DNA of 64,000 nt. Source: Actinomadura rayongensis (GTDB lineage Bacteria; Actinomycetota; Actinomycetes; Streptosporangiales; Streptosporangiaceae). Below are positions 26,329 through 34,747 of this stretch, piece by piece. The translations under genes were made by a program, and so were the position numbers. Under the pieces are notes generated by a model. That model searched no databases, had not been told where the DNA came from, and worked only from the letters and a program-made list of their open reading frames with translations. Where the stretch lies: positions 62,001 to 126,000 of the forward strand of contig NZ_WUTW01000002.1 of the NCBI RefSeq assembly GCF_009831215.1. The letters are read 5' to 3'. The stretch's first letter is position 1; each line of letters opens with the position of its first letter.

Positions 26329-27704
26329 CCGAGCCCGCCCTCGTCCTGCAGCCCCGTCCGGAGCCGGGCGCGGTCCCCGGCTGGACGTTCCCTTCCGGTT
26401 CGGCGGGCCGCGTGCCGGACGGCCCGGAGACGCTGCGCGTCGACCTGCCCGGCCGCAGGCTCGCCTCGCTGCGGCTGGTGCTCGCCGCCGGCGCCGGGCG
26501 CGAGGCGCGCGGCAAGGAGGGCACCGCCACGCTCACCGCCCGCGCGCTGCTGGAGGGCACCCGGCCGGGCGGCGGCACCGAACTGACCGCCGCGTTCGAG
26601 CGGCTCGGCGCCAGCCTGTACGCCAGCGCCGACCTGACCGCGCTGCGGCTCGCGCTGGACGTGCCGGTGTCGCGGCTCGCGCCCGCGCTGGACCTGCTCG
26701 CCTCGGTCGTGCGCGGCGCCGCGCTGGACGACGGCGACGTGCGGCGGCTCGTCCGCGAGCGGCTGGACGAGATCGCCCAGGAGGACGCCGACCCCGGGAC
26801 CCGCGCGATGCGCGAGCTGCGGGCCGTGCTGTTCCCGGCGGCGTCCCGCGCCCATCTGCCCACCGGCGGAACCCGCGCGTCGGTCGGCGCGCTCAGCGGG
26901 GCGGACGTCCGCGCGTTCTACGGGTCGGTGGCGCCGGGCGAGGCCGTCGCCGTCCTCGCCGGCGACCTGTCCGCCGACGACGCCGAGGCCGCGCTGGACG
27001 CGGCGCTCGCGGGCTGGACCGCGACCGGTCCGGAGCTGCCGGCGGCCGACGAGCTGCCCGCCGACGACGAGCCCCGGATCGTCATCGTGGACCGGCCCGG
27101 CTCGGTGCAGACCTATCTGAGCTTCGGGCACGGCGTCCCGGACCGGACCAGCGACGACTGGCCGCTGCTGACGGTCGCGTCCCATGTCCTCGGCGGCGGC
27201 CTCACCTCCCGGCTGAACGCGCTGCTGCGCGAGGAGAAGGGCTACACCTACGGGATGCGGGCCGGGCTGCTGCGGATGCGCGGGCGCGGGCTGTTCGTGG
27301 CGCAGGGCTCGGTGCACACCGAGGTCACCGCCGACGCCGTCGCGGACGGGCTGCAGGTGCTGCGCAGCATCGCCGCCGACGGGATCGACCCGGACGAGTG
27401 CGGGTCCTCGGTGCGCGCCCTCGCCGACCGCGCCCCCGCCGAGTACGAGACGGCCCGGGCGGTGGCCGCCGAGCTGGCCGACGCCGCCGCGAACGGGCTC
27501 GGCAGCGGCTACCCCGCCGCCTACCTCACGGCCGTCCGGGCGGCGGAGCCGGAGACGGTGGCGCGCGCCTACACCGGCCATGTCGACACCGACGCGCTCA
27601 CGATCATCGCGGTGGGCGACGCGGGCGAGATCCGGGGGCCGCTGGAGGCGCTCGGCTACGGCACCGTGACCGTCACCGACCCGGGGGCCGCCGAGACCGG
27701 ATGA
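26325..27704 (+). CDS. M16 peptidase-like non-catalytic partner
   Basis: 459 residues from the GTG overlapping the upstream stop. It has the same fold family as the preceding gene but no HxxEH motif; at the matching place there is an Ala/Leu-rich helix (GKEGTATLTARALLEG). The second half keeps the R/Y pair region typical of the partner subunit (LNALLREEKGYTYGMRAG). This is the layout of M16B heterodimers. The ends are Pro-rich and soluble. After its stop there are 118 bp to the next gene, including a 20-bp palindrome. Confidence 0.9.
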   Translation: MTEPALVLQPRPEPGAVPGWTFPSGSAGRVPDGPETLRVDLPGRRLASLRLVLAAGAGREARGKEGTATLTARALLEGTRPGGGTELTAAFERLGASLYASADLTALRLALDVPVSRLAPALDLLASVVRGAALDDGDVRRLVRERLDEIAQEDADPGTRAMRELRAVLFPAASRAHLPTGGTRASVGALSGADVRAFYGSVAPGEAVAVLAGDLSADDAEAALDAALAGWTATGPELPAADELPADDEPRIVIVDRPGSVQTYLSFGHGVPDRTSDDWPLLTVASHVLGGGLTSRLNALLREEKGYTYGMRAGLLRMRGRGLFVAQGSVHTEVTADAVADGLQVLRSIAADGIDPDECGSSVRALADRAPAEYETARAVAAELADAAANGLGSGYPAAYLTAVRAAEPETVARAYTGHVDTDALTIIAVGDAGEIRGPLEALGYGTVTVTDPGAAETG

Positions 27705-27780
27705 GGCACTGAACGAACATCTCACCCCAATGATCTCCAACCGGGACCGAACGGATGGCAGGGTGGTGCACGTCCAAGTG

Positions 27781-27800
27781 GGCGGGGAAGCTTCCCCGCC
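27781..27800. promoter_or_regulatory. 20-bp perfect palindrome upstream of the Spo0M-like gene
   Basis: GGCGGGGAAGCTTCCCCGCC is a perfect 10+10 inverted repeat ending 22 bp before the GTG start at 27823. With no loop and no T tract it looks more like an operator than a terminator, though in RNA it could form a hairpin near the ribosome site. Confidence 0.5.
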
Positions 27801-27822
27801 GTAACACGAGAGGGGACGGCCG

Positions 27823-30057
27823 GTGTCCTACGGACCGATGGCGGACGGGCGGGCGCCCGGCGGGATCACCGTCGACGCCGTCCTCAACGCGCCCGACTGC
27901 CATCCGGGCGGGGTCGTCGCCGGGAAGGTCCTGCTGCGCGGCGGGGCGTCCGGGCAGGACGTCCGACACGTCACGATCGCGCTCATGCCGCGCATGGCCG
28001 ACGGTCAGGGCGGGGAGACGGCCGGTCCCGAGGTGTACCGGGGCGCGCTGACCCGGGCGTTCCGGCTGGAGGCGGGCGAGGAGAAGGCGCTCGCGTTCTC
28101 GATCCCGCTGCCGTACGAGCTGCCGTTCACGACCGTCCTCGGCCGGGAGCTGCCCGGCTTCCGGATCGGGCTGTGCACCGAGGTGGACGTCGCCGACGGC
28201 GCGGACGCCCTCGACATCGACCCGATCTCGGTCGAGCCGCTGCAGTCGCAGCAGTGGGTGCTGGCGTCGCTGTCGCGGCTCGGGTTCCGGATCGAGACCG
28301 TGACGTTCGAGCGGGACGCGCTGCCCGGCGTGTCCCGGCACCTCCCGTTCCACCAGGAGATCCATCTGACGCCGCCGGGGCCGTTCCAGGGCGCGCTCGA
28401 CCGGGTGGCGCTGGCGTTCGTCGCGTCCCCGCGCGCGGTGCGGTTCAAGCTGCGCGCCGAGGGACGGGACGCGCCCGACGAGGCGTTCGGCGTCTTCGAG
28501 GCCGCCCATCCGGAGGTCCCCGAGATCGACTGGCCGGGGCGCGTCCGGACGTGGCTGGAGGCGGCGACGCGACTGCCGCGCACCGCGCCGGACGTCCCCG
28601 GCGGCGGGGCCGCGCCGCTGCCCCCGCCCGGACACCGGGCGCCCGATCCGGCGGTCGCGTCCGGACAGGCGCCGCCGCCGCTGCCGACCGCGTTCGGCGG
28701 ACGGCACGGCGAGCTGGGGCGTCCTTCGGGGGACGCGCACGGATCCGTCCCGCCGCCCGCCCCGGCGCCCGGCCAGGGCGCGCCACCGCCGCCGGGGATG
28801 CCCGCCGTCCCCGCCGCGGCGCCCCTGCCGGCGCAGCCCGCGGCGTCCGGCCACCCGGGCTTCCCGCCCGCCGGCGCGGGCCACCCCGGCGCCGACGCGC
28901 CCTACGGCGCGCCGCAGCCCGGACCGTACGGCGCGCCCTACGACCCGAGCGCCCCGCACCAGCCCGGCCCGCCGCCTGCCGCGCCGTACGGCGCACCCCA
29001 GCCCGGCCTGCCCAACAGCCCGGGAGCCCCGCCCTACGGCCCGGGCGCGCCGGGTCAGCCCGGTGGAACGCCGGGACAGGCGTACGGCGCGAACGTCCCG
29101 GGGCAGCCCGGCACGCCGCACGGCGCGGGCGCCCTCGGGCAGCCCGGCCTGCCCAACAGCCCCGGAGCCCTGCCGTACGGCGCGGGTGCGCCGGGACAGC
29201 CCGGCATGCCGCACGGCGCCGGAACGCCAGGCCAGCCCGGCTCTGCGCACGGCGCAGGCCAGCCTGGTGCGCCCTACGGCGCGGACGCGCGTCCAGGCGG
29301 CCCCTACGCTCCCGGCCAGCCCGGTTATCCGCCTGGCGCGGGCCAGCCGCACCACGCGCCGGGCTTCCCGCCCGGCACGCCGCCGGCGCCCGGCGCGCAC
29401 GGGGCTCCGGCGTACCCGGGCCAGACGCCCGGCGCCGCGTCCCCGCCACCATTCCAGACGCCCGGCGCTGCATCTCCGCCGCCGTTCCCGGCACCCGGTG
29501 CCGCATCGCCGCCGCCGTTCCAGACCCCCGGCGCCGCATCGCCGCCGCCATTCCAAACACCTGGTGCCGCGTCCCCGCCGCCATTCCAAACGCCCGGCGC
29601 CGCGTCCCCGCCGCCGTTCCCGGCTCCGGCCGGTGCGCCTCCGGCGGGATTCCCGGCGCCCGGCGGCGCGTCGCCCGCGTACCCGCCGCAGCCCGGCCAC
29701 GCTCCGCCGCCCGCGTACGGGCCGCCGCCGGGGCAGGACGCGACACCGGTGGCGCCGTACCCGCAGGCGCCGCCCCCGGCGTACCCGCCCGCCTATCCGC
29801 AGCACGGGGCCGTCCCCGCGCCGTATCCGGCCGGGTACCCGGCGCCGCACGGCCACCACCACCCCCGCTACCGGCACCACACGGGAGAGTGGGTCGCGGC
29901 GGGCGTGGTCGGCGTCGCGGCGGCCGGGGCGGCGATCGGCGCGGCGAACGGGGCGTTCGACGCGATGGACGCCGTCGGCGACGCGGTCGACGTCGGCAGC
30001 GCCGCCGCCGACATCGTGGGCGGCCTCGCGGGCGCGCTCGGCGACCTGTTCGGCTGA
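27823..30057 (+). CDS. Spo0M-like arrestin-fold protein with long Pro/Gly tail
   Basis: 744 residues, GTG start with GAGGGGA upstream. Residues 10-250 match the SpoOM/Spo0M sporulation-control family: GITVDAVLNAPDCHPGGVVA, a middle LGRELPGFRIGLCTEVDVAD, then LSRLGFRIETVTFERD. This is an arrestin-like beta fold. Residues 255-685 are Pro/Gly/Ala-rich with tandem repeats. A His-rich patch (GHHHPRYRHHTGEW) and a small hydrophobic Gly/Ala C-terminus (VAAGVVGVAAAGAAIGAANG) follow. Plain Spo0M proteins are about 260 residues, so the tail nearly triples the length. Spo0M affects sporulation and morphology in Bacillus; homologues occur in many actinobacteria. The tail may drive assembly or phase separation, which is inference. 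Confidence 0.82.
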   Translation: MSYGPMADGRAPGGITVDAVLNAPDCHPGGVVAGKVLLRGGASGQDVRHVTIALMPRMADGQGGETAGPEVYRGALTRAFRLEAGEEKALAFSIPLPYELPFTTVLGRELPGFRIGLCTEVDVADGADALDIDPISVEPLQSQQWVLASLSRLGFRIETVTFERDALPGVSRHLPFHQEIHLTPPGPFQGALDRVALAFVASPRAVRFKLRAEGRDAPDEAFGVFEAAHPEVPEIDWPGRVRTWLEAATRLPRTAPDVPGGGAAPLPPPGHRAPDPAVASGQAPPPLPTAFGGRHGELGRPSGDAHGSVPPPAPAPGQGAPPPPGMPAVPAAAPLPAQPAASGHPGFPPAGAGHPGADAPYGAPQPGPYGAPYDPSAPHQPGPPPAAPYGAPQPGLPNSPGAPPYGPGAPGQPGGTPGQAYGANVPGQPGTPHGAGALGQPGLPNSPGALPYGAGAPGQPGMPHGAGTPGQPGSAHGAGQPGAPYGADARPGGPYAPGQPGYPPGAGQPHHAPGFPPGTPPAPGAHGAPAYPGQTPGAASPPPFQTPGAASPPPFPAPGAASPPPFQTPGAASPPPFQTPGAASPPPFQTPGAASPPPFPAPAGAPPAGFPAPGGASPAYPPQPGHAPPPAYGPPPGQDATPVAPYPQAPPPAYPPAYPQHGAVPAPYPAGYPAPHGHHHPRYRHHTGEWVAAGVVGVAAAGAAIGAANGAFDAMDAVGDAVDVGSAAADIVGGLAGALGDLFG
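29428..29625 (+). repeat. six 33-bp tandem repeats in the Spo0M-like tail
   Basis: Six consecutive 33-bp units, each coding PGAASPPPFxx (the last two residues are QT or PA). Third positions differ between units, so the protein repeat seems selected. The surrounding tail has looser QPGxPxGAG repeats. Confidence 0.9.
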
Positions 30058-30174
30058 CCGCGACCACGGCCCCCGCCCGGGACGACCGGGCGTATCGGAC
30101 GAGATCCACGGGCCGTCGGCCGATCCCCCGCCGGATGGCTAGGGTCGGACGCAGCCCCGCCCCCGAGGAGCCCC

Positions 30175-31056
30175 ATGACGACCGTCTTCCTGGTCCTGCT
30201 GTGCCTGGCCGTCGCCGGCCGCGAGATGTACCTGTCGTTCGACAAGCGCCTGCCGCGCGCCCAGGACGAGCTGACCCGGCTGCGCAAGCAGGTCAACGAC
30301 CTGGCCGGACGGCAGGACGCGCTCGAACGCGACCGTCCCGAGCCGGTCCCGGACGCGGTCCCGGCGGCGCCGCCCGAGCCCGCGGGCCTGTCCGAGGGTC
30401 TGGCGGACCGGCTGGCGGACCGGATCGCGCGCGTGGAGGAACGTCTCGAAACGGTCGCGGCCCGGGTGGACGGCCTGGACCTGGACCGCGCGGCGCAGCG
30501 CTCCCTGGCCCGCTCGCTGGACGCCGTCGAGCAGGACGTCGGCGAGCTGCACCAGGAGATGCTGGAGCGCCTTGCCCGGCAGGAGGGCGTGGTCTCGGGC
30601 CTGCTGCTCAGCGAGGAGGGCGAGGCCGAGGCGCTGCTCGGCGAGGTCTACGAGCGGTGCGCCGCCGAGTACGGCCTACGCGTGCGGGTCCGCGACAGAT
30701 ACGCGGCGCGCGGAGTGGGCGGCTCGGCCTTCCTCGGGACGTCCTACCGCCTGTCGGGCCGCCGCCCGGACGCCCTCGCCGAGGAACTGTTCACCTTCGC
30801 CCGCGCCATGTACGACCCACAGGACCCGTCGGCGCTCGCCGCACTGCTCACCGAGCTGGGCCAGCTCCACGGCGGCGGCGTCACCCGGATCGGACCGTTC
30901 ACGGCGGTACGGACGGCGAACGCGCTGGTCTGCGGACTCCTGCCGGACTCCCCGTCCCGCCCGATCCCGACCGAGCCGTGGGAACTGGCCGCCCAACTCC
31001 GCGAACTGCCCGAAGACCTGCAGTGCGACCTGTCCTGGCTACGCGCGGACGCCTGA
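30175..31056 (+). CDS. membrane-anchored coiled-coil protein of unknown function
   Basis: 293 residues, ATG start, GAGGAG ribosome site. Residues 3-20 form a membrane anchor or uncleaved signal (VFLVLLCLAVAGREMYL). Two heptad-rich coiled coils follow (30-55 and 80-150, for example ADRIARVEERLETVAARVDG). The C-terminal domain (from about residue 160) is globular, with EVYERCAAEYGLRVRVRDRY and FRPDALAEELF-like helices. No family is recognised. It follows the Spo0M-like gene in the same direction, 117 bp away. Confidence 0.82.
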   Translation: MTTVFLVLLCLAVAGREMYLSFDKRLPRAQDELTRLRKQVNDLAGRQDALERDRPEPVPDAVPAAPPEPAGLSEGLADRLADRIARVEERLETVAARVDGLDLDRAAQRSLARSLDAVEQDVGELHQEMLERLARQEGVVSGLLLSEEGEAEALLGEVYERCAAEYGLRVRVRDRYAARGVGGSAFLGTSYRLSGRRPDALAEELFTFARAMYDPQDPSALAALLTELGQLHGGGVTRIGPFTAVRTANALVCGLLPDSPSRPIPTEPWELAAQLRELPEDLQCDLSWLRADA

Positions 31057-31217
31057 CCCCCCGAACGCCCACGTCCCCACCCCCGGCCGCCTGAGAACGT
31101 CTACGCCTTAGTGCATGGTCGCCTGCGGACACCCGCCACACGCCTGCATTCGCCCGCCGCGTGCGAAACAGCCATCGGCATCACGGCTGCCGCGCCTCCG
31201 CCGACGTTCCCCCGCCA

Positions 31218-31740
31218 CCGGCGAGCGCCGACGACGGCCGGAGCGAGCGCGCGACCTTGACGGACGCTACCGGCGCTCTCTGCCGACAGCGCGACGGCGG
31301 CCAGGGCGCAGAGGGTCGACGGACGCGTCGGCACAGCCGAGCGTCAGCGCGGCCACTGGCGGCGGACCCCGCAGCCTGGACTGCCGTCGGCAAGCGCAGC
31401 CGGCAGCCGGAGCGAGCGTGCAAGCTCCACGAACGCCGCTGGCGCTCTCTGCCAGCAGCGCGAGGGCGGCGGAGAGCGCCGAGGCTCGACGCACGCTCGT
31501 CCGGGCGGCCGAGAGGCAGCACAGGTATCGGCAGCGGGCGCCTCGGCCTGGGGCGCTCAACCTGCCGTCGGCGAGCGCCGACGACGGCCGGAGCGAGCGC
31601 GCGGGCTCGACGGACGCTGCCAGCGCCCTCGGCGAGCAGCGCGACGGCGGCCAGACCACGCGGAGGCGCGACGGGACGGCTGTCTGCGCAGCCGAGCGTC
31701 AGCGACAGGCGACAGCGAATGCTGCCGCGTGGGTCCGGGG
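31218..31740. repeat. non-coding array of three imperfect ~170-180-bp repeats
   Basis: Within the 756 bp between the genes ending at 31056 and 31813, three units share the core CCGGAGCGAGCG (starting 31238, 31407 and 31588), then GACGGACGC-like and GCGCGACGGCGGCC blocks. CAGCCGAGCGTCAGCG occurs at 31332 and 31689. Spacings of 169 and 181 bp are not multiples of three, so any reading frame shifts between units. That argues for non-coding DNA even though long open frames cross it. No gene is called here. Confidence 0.75.
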
Positions 31741-31812
31741 TTCAGGTGCTCGCGGCCGGAGCGCTTCACGTGTGCCCGGCCGGGCGTGGCGCCCGGCCGG
31801 GAGCGGTTCGCG

Positions 31813-34689
31813 TCAGAGGCGGACGAAGCGGGGGGTGGCGGCGCGGACGGGGTCGATGCCGAACGCCAGCAGGCAGCGCGGCGTGCGGGTGGCGTCCACC
31901 TCCAGGCAGACGCCGAGGCCGAGGCCCGGATCCACGAGGACCACGCGGCGCAGCGCCCGCAGCGCGTTCCGCACGCGCTCCCGGTTCTCGGCCCGCCGGA
32001 CGTCGGTGCCGGACGGGTCGTCGGGGAACGCGGGATCGTCCGGCCGCGAGAACCCGCGCGACCGCTCGGCGCCCGGCGGCAGGTCCGGGTCCGTCGGCCC
32101 GGGCAGCAGCGTCGCCGTGACGACGCGGCCCGCGAAGCGCCAGAGCGCGGGCGCGTCCAGGATGCGGTCGCCCGCGGCGGTGAGGTCGGCGACGATCACG
32201 ACGCCCGTGTCGTCGTCCTCCCCCGCCGGCCGTCCGGGGGACGCCTTGCCGCCGGGCGCCTGCGGCCCGCCCATCGCGCGGTGGTAGCGCAGCGGGTCGA
32301 GCGTGTCGATGACGAACGCCCCCGCGTACGGCCGCGACGCGCGGGACCGGACGGCGGCGCGCTCCCCGCTCAGCGCCTCCCCCGGCGGCCGGTGGGCGCT
32401 GAGGTCGAACACCATGCCGGACGCGTCGGACCACGCGGGCACGCCGAGCGCCGTTCCCCCGACGAGATCCAGAGCGTCGATGGACCGCCACAGGTCGTCG
32501 GTCCGTCCGGACAGCTCGGACGCGATCCCGAGCCCCGGGAACGCCCCCTCCAGCACGGCGAGCGTGGCCTGCCAGGTGGCGCCGCCGACGAACTCGGCGA
32601 CGAATGCGTCCACGTGCGCCCGGCGCCGCGCGGGCTCGGCGAGCGGCCCGGCGGGTTCGGACGCGGCATGGCGCGGCTCGCGCGGACGCGGCACGAGATC
32701 GGCGGCCCACGGCTTGGGCCGCGCCCGACGCGGCGGCACGGCGGACAACCCCCCGCTCAGCGCAGTCGCCTCAGCGGGCCGAGCATGGGCACCGCCGGAA
32801 GCAGAACCACCGTCGGCGGCCGGAGGCTCGACGTCCGGCCCGGGAAGCGTCGGCCGGTCCGGCTCCACGCCCCGGCCAGCGCCACCGGACTCCGGCGGAC
32901 GCACCGGTTCGGGCCCGCCCGGCTCACCCGAACCACCCGGACGTCCGGGTTCCGACACCGCACCGGCCACGCCGCCTCCTCTGGGATCCGCCGGTTCCGT
33001 CACCGGCCGCCATCCGGTCTCCGCGTCCGCCGGGGCCGCACCCCAGCCGGCCGGCGGCCCGCTCGGCGCCGCCGGCGCCTGCGGCGCCCCGGGAAGCCCA
33101 TCATCGCGGCCACCGCCCGCCGACGCGCCGGGTTCCGCCGCAGACGCTCCCGGAACGCGAAACCCATCCGGAATAGTAGGACCGGCAAGCCGCCCCGGCG
33201 CGTCCCCAGCCCCCGAAGACAGCGGCGGCCGTCCCTCAGGCCCGACAGGCCGCCAGTCAGCAGGCACGCTCCCCTCACCCGACGCCGACGAACGCGAAAC
33301 ATCACGCGCCCCCGACGGACCACCGGATGTCTCTGACGCGCCCGACACCTCACCCCCGAGCGGCGTCCCACCCGGCGGCGCCGACGAACGCGGGTCCTCG
33401 CCCGGCGGCTGGGACGCGCGCGGCACAGCAGGGCGCGGCGCCTGCGGCGCGTCCGGCGGCTCGGGCAGCCGCCGCGTCCCACGCGGCGGCGCGGACGAGC
33501 GCGGATCGTCGCGCGGCGCCTCAGGTGCCTGCGACGCCTCGCGGGGCGGATCCGTCGGATGCGGAACACCATGCGGTCGCGCGGCCGGACGCGACGGATC
33601 GCCCGGCGCCTCAGGCACGCGCGTCCCGCGCGGCGGCGGCGACGAGCGTGGGTCGTCGCGCGGCGGTTCTGACGGACGCCGCGCGGTTCCGAACGGCGCA
33701 CCGGAGTGCGGGTCACCCGGCGCCTGCGGCGGCTCGGGCAGCCGCGGTGTACCGCTGGGCGGCGCCGACGAGCGCGGGCTATCGCGCGGCGGGGCTGGCG
33801 GACGCGGCGCGGTGCCAGAGGGCGCGGCGAGGCGGGACGGGTCGCGCGGCGGCTCGGGTAGGCGTGGTGTGCCGCGCGGCGGCGCTGATGAGCGCGGGTC
33901 GTTGCGTGAGGGGTCTGGGGTAGGTGGACGCGGCGCCTCGGGCGGTGGTCCGGCTGGACGGGGCGTGCCGTGGGGCGGGGCTGGTGGACGCGGGGTGCGT
34001 GGGGGCTCGGTGGGGCGTGTTGGGGCGCGCGGCGGTTCGGGCAGGCGGGGGGTGCCGGTCGGCGGGGCGGATGAGCGCGGGTTCTCGCGTGTTGGGGCTG
34101 GTGGGCGTGGGGGCTCGGGTACGCGCCGGGGGTGCTGGGTGGGTGGTGGTTCGGGTGGGCGTCGTGTGCCGTGGCGCGGGGCTGGGGGGCGTGAGGGGGT
34201 GGGCGCGTTCGGGGGTGTTGGTGGCTGGGGTGTTTGGCGTGGTGGTCCGGCTGGGCGGGGGGTGCCTTGGGGTGGAGCTGGTGGACGCGGGGTGGTGCGC
34301 GGGGGCTCGGCGGGGCGTGCTGGGGCGTGCGGTGGCTCGGGTAGGCGGGGGGTGCCGTGGGGTGGGGGCGATGAGCGTGGGTTGTCGCGGCGTGGGTTCG
34401 GCCCGGGTGCCCGCTGGGCGGGGGGTGGCTCGGGTGGGCGTTGTGTGCCGTGGCGCGGGGCTGGGGGGCGTGAGGGGTTGCGGGGTTGGGGTTGTGGGGG
34501 GCTTTGGGGGGTTGTTTGTTGTGGTTCGGGGGTTTGTGGGCGCGGGGGGTCGGGTTGGGGCGGGGTGTTCCTGGGGCGGCCCGCCACTCTCACGTCGCCC
34601 GGGTGGGGGACGGATCGGTCGAGGGGCTCGGGCGGCACGGCGGGCTCCTCGGGGTCGGAGGGCGGGGTGTCGTGGGGACCGGCGCTCAC
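31813..34689 (-). CDS. 958-residue protein: Pro-rich disordered region plus C-terminal unknown domain
   Basis: GTG start with AGAGGA about 8 nt upstream. Residues 1-660 are extremely rich in Pro, Arg, Gly and Ser with degenerate repeats of the type PRPPAPPxGTPRPAGPP and DDPRSSAPPRGTRRLPEPP. From about 670 to the end there is a folded domain: HVDAFVAEFVGGATWQATL, SELSGRTDDLWRSIDALDLV, PYAGAFVIDTLDPLRYHRAM, VVIVADLTAAGDRILDAPAL and LRRVVLVDPGLGLGVCLEVD. I do not recognise it. The next upstream gene on the same strand (334 residues) is 58 bp away and probably co-transcribed. The pair might be a surface or scaffold system, but nothing shows it directly. Confidence 0.72.
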   Translation of the reverse strand: MSAGPHDTPPSDPEEPAVPPEPLDRSVPHPGDVRVAGRPRNTPPQPDPPRPQTPEPQQTTPQSPPQPQPRNPSRPPAPRHGTQRPPEPPPAQRAPGPNPRRDNPRSSPPPHGTPRLPEPPHAPARPAEPPRTTPRPPAPPQGTPRPAGPPRQTPQPPTPPNAPTPSRPPAPRHGTRRPPEPPPTQHPRRVPEPPRPPAPTRENPRSSAPPTGTPRLPEPPRAPTRPTEPPRTPRPPAPPHGTPRPAGPPPEAPRPPTPDPSRNDPRSSAPPRGTPRLPEPPRDPSRLAAPSGTAPRPPAPPRDSPRSSAPPSGTPRLPEPPQAPGDPHSGAPFGTARRPSEPPRDDPRSSPPPRGTRVPEAPGDPSRPAARPHGVPHPTDPPREASQAPEAPRDDPRSSAPPRGTRRLPEPPDAPQAPRPAVPRASQPPGEDPRSSAPPGGTPLGGEVSGASETSGGPSGARDVSRSSASGEGSVPADWRPVGPEGRPPLSSGAGDAPGRLAGPTIPDGFRVPGASAAEPGASAGGGRDDGLPGAPQAPAAPSGPPAGWGAAPADAETGWRPVTEPADPRGGGVAGAVSEPGRPGGSGEPGGPEPVRPPESGGAGRGVEPDRPTLPGPDVEPPAADGGSASGGAHARPAEATALSGGLSAVPPRRARPKPWAADLVPRPREPRHAASEPAGPLAEPARRRAHVDAFVAEFVGGATWQATLAVLEGAFPGLGIASELSGRTDDLWRSIDALDLVGGTALGVPAWSDASGMVFDLSAHRPPGEALSGERAAVRSRASRPYAGAFVIDTLDPLRYHRAMGGPQAPGGKASPGRPAGEDDDTGVVIVADLTAAGDRILDAPALWRFAGRVVTATLLPGPTDPDLPPGAERSRGFSRPDDPAFPDDPSGTDVRRAENRERVRNALRALRRVVLVDPGLGLGVCLEVDATRTPRCLLAFGIDPVRAATPRFVRL

Positions 34690-34747
34690 GTCCTCGATCC
34701 TCTGTCGGGACGTGGGTTTCGGGCAAGACGGACGAAGGATGGCATGT

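Noticed and set aside
29428-29625. 33-bp regular repeats that look CRISPR-like in period
   Set aside because: They are in-frame coding repeats without spacers, inside the Spo0M-like gene.
31115-32287. Open frames across the 31.2-31.7 kb repeats
   Set aside because: The repeats change frame between units (spacings 169 and 181 bp), and the frame runs on antisense into the 958-residue gene.
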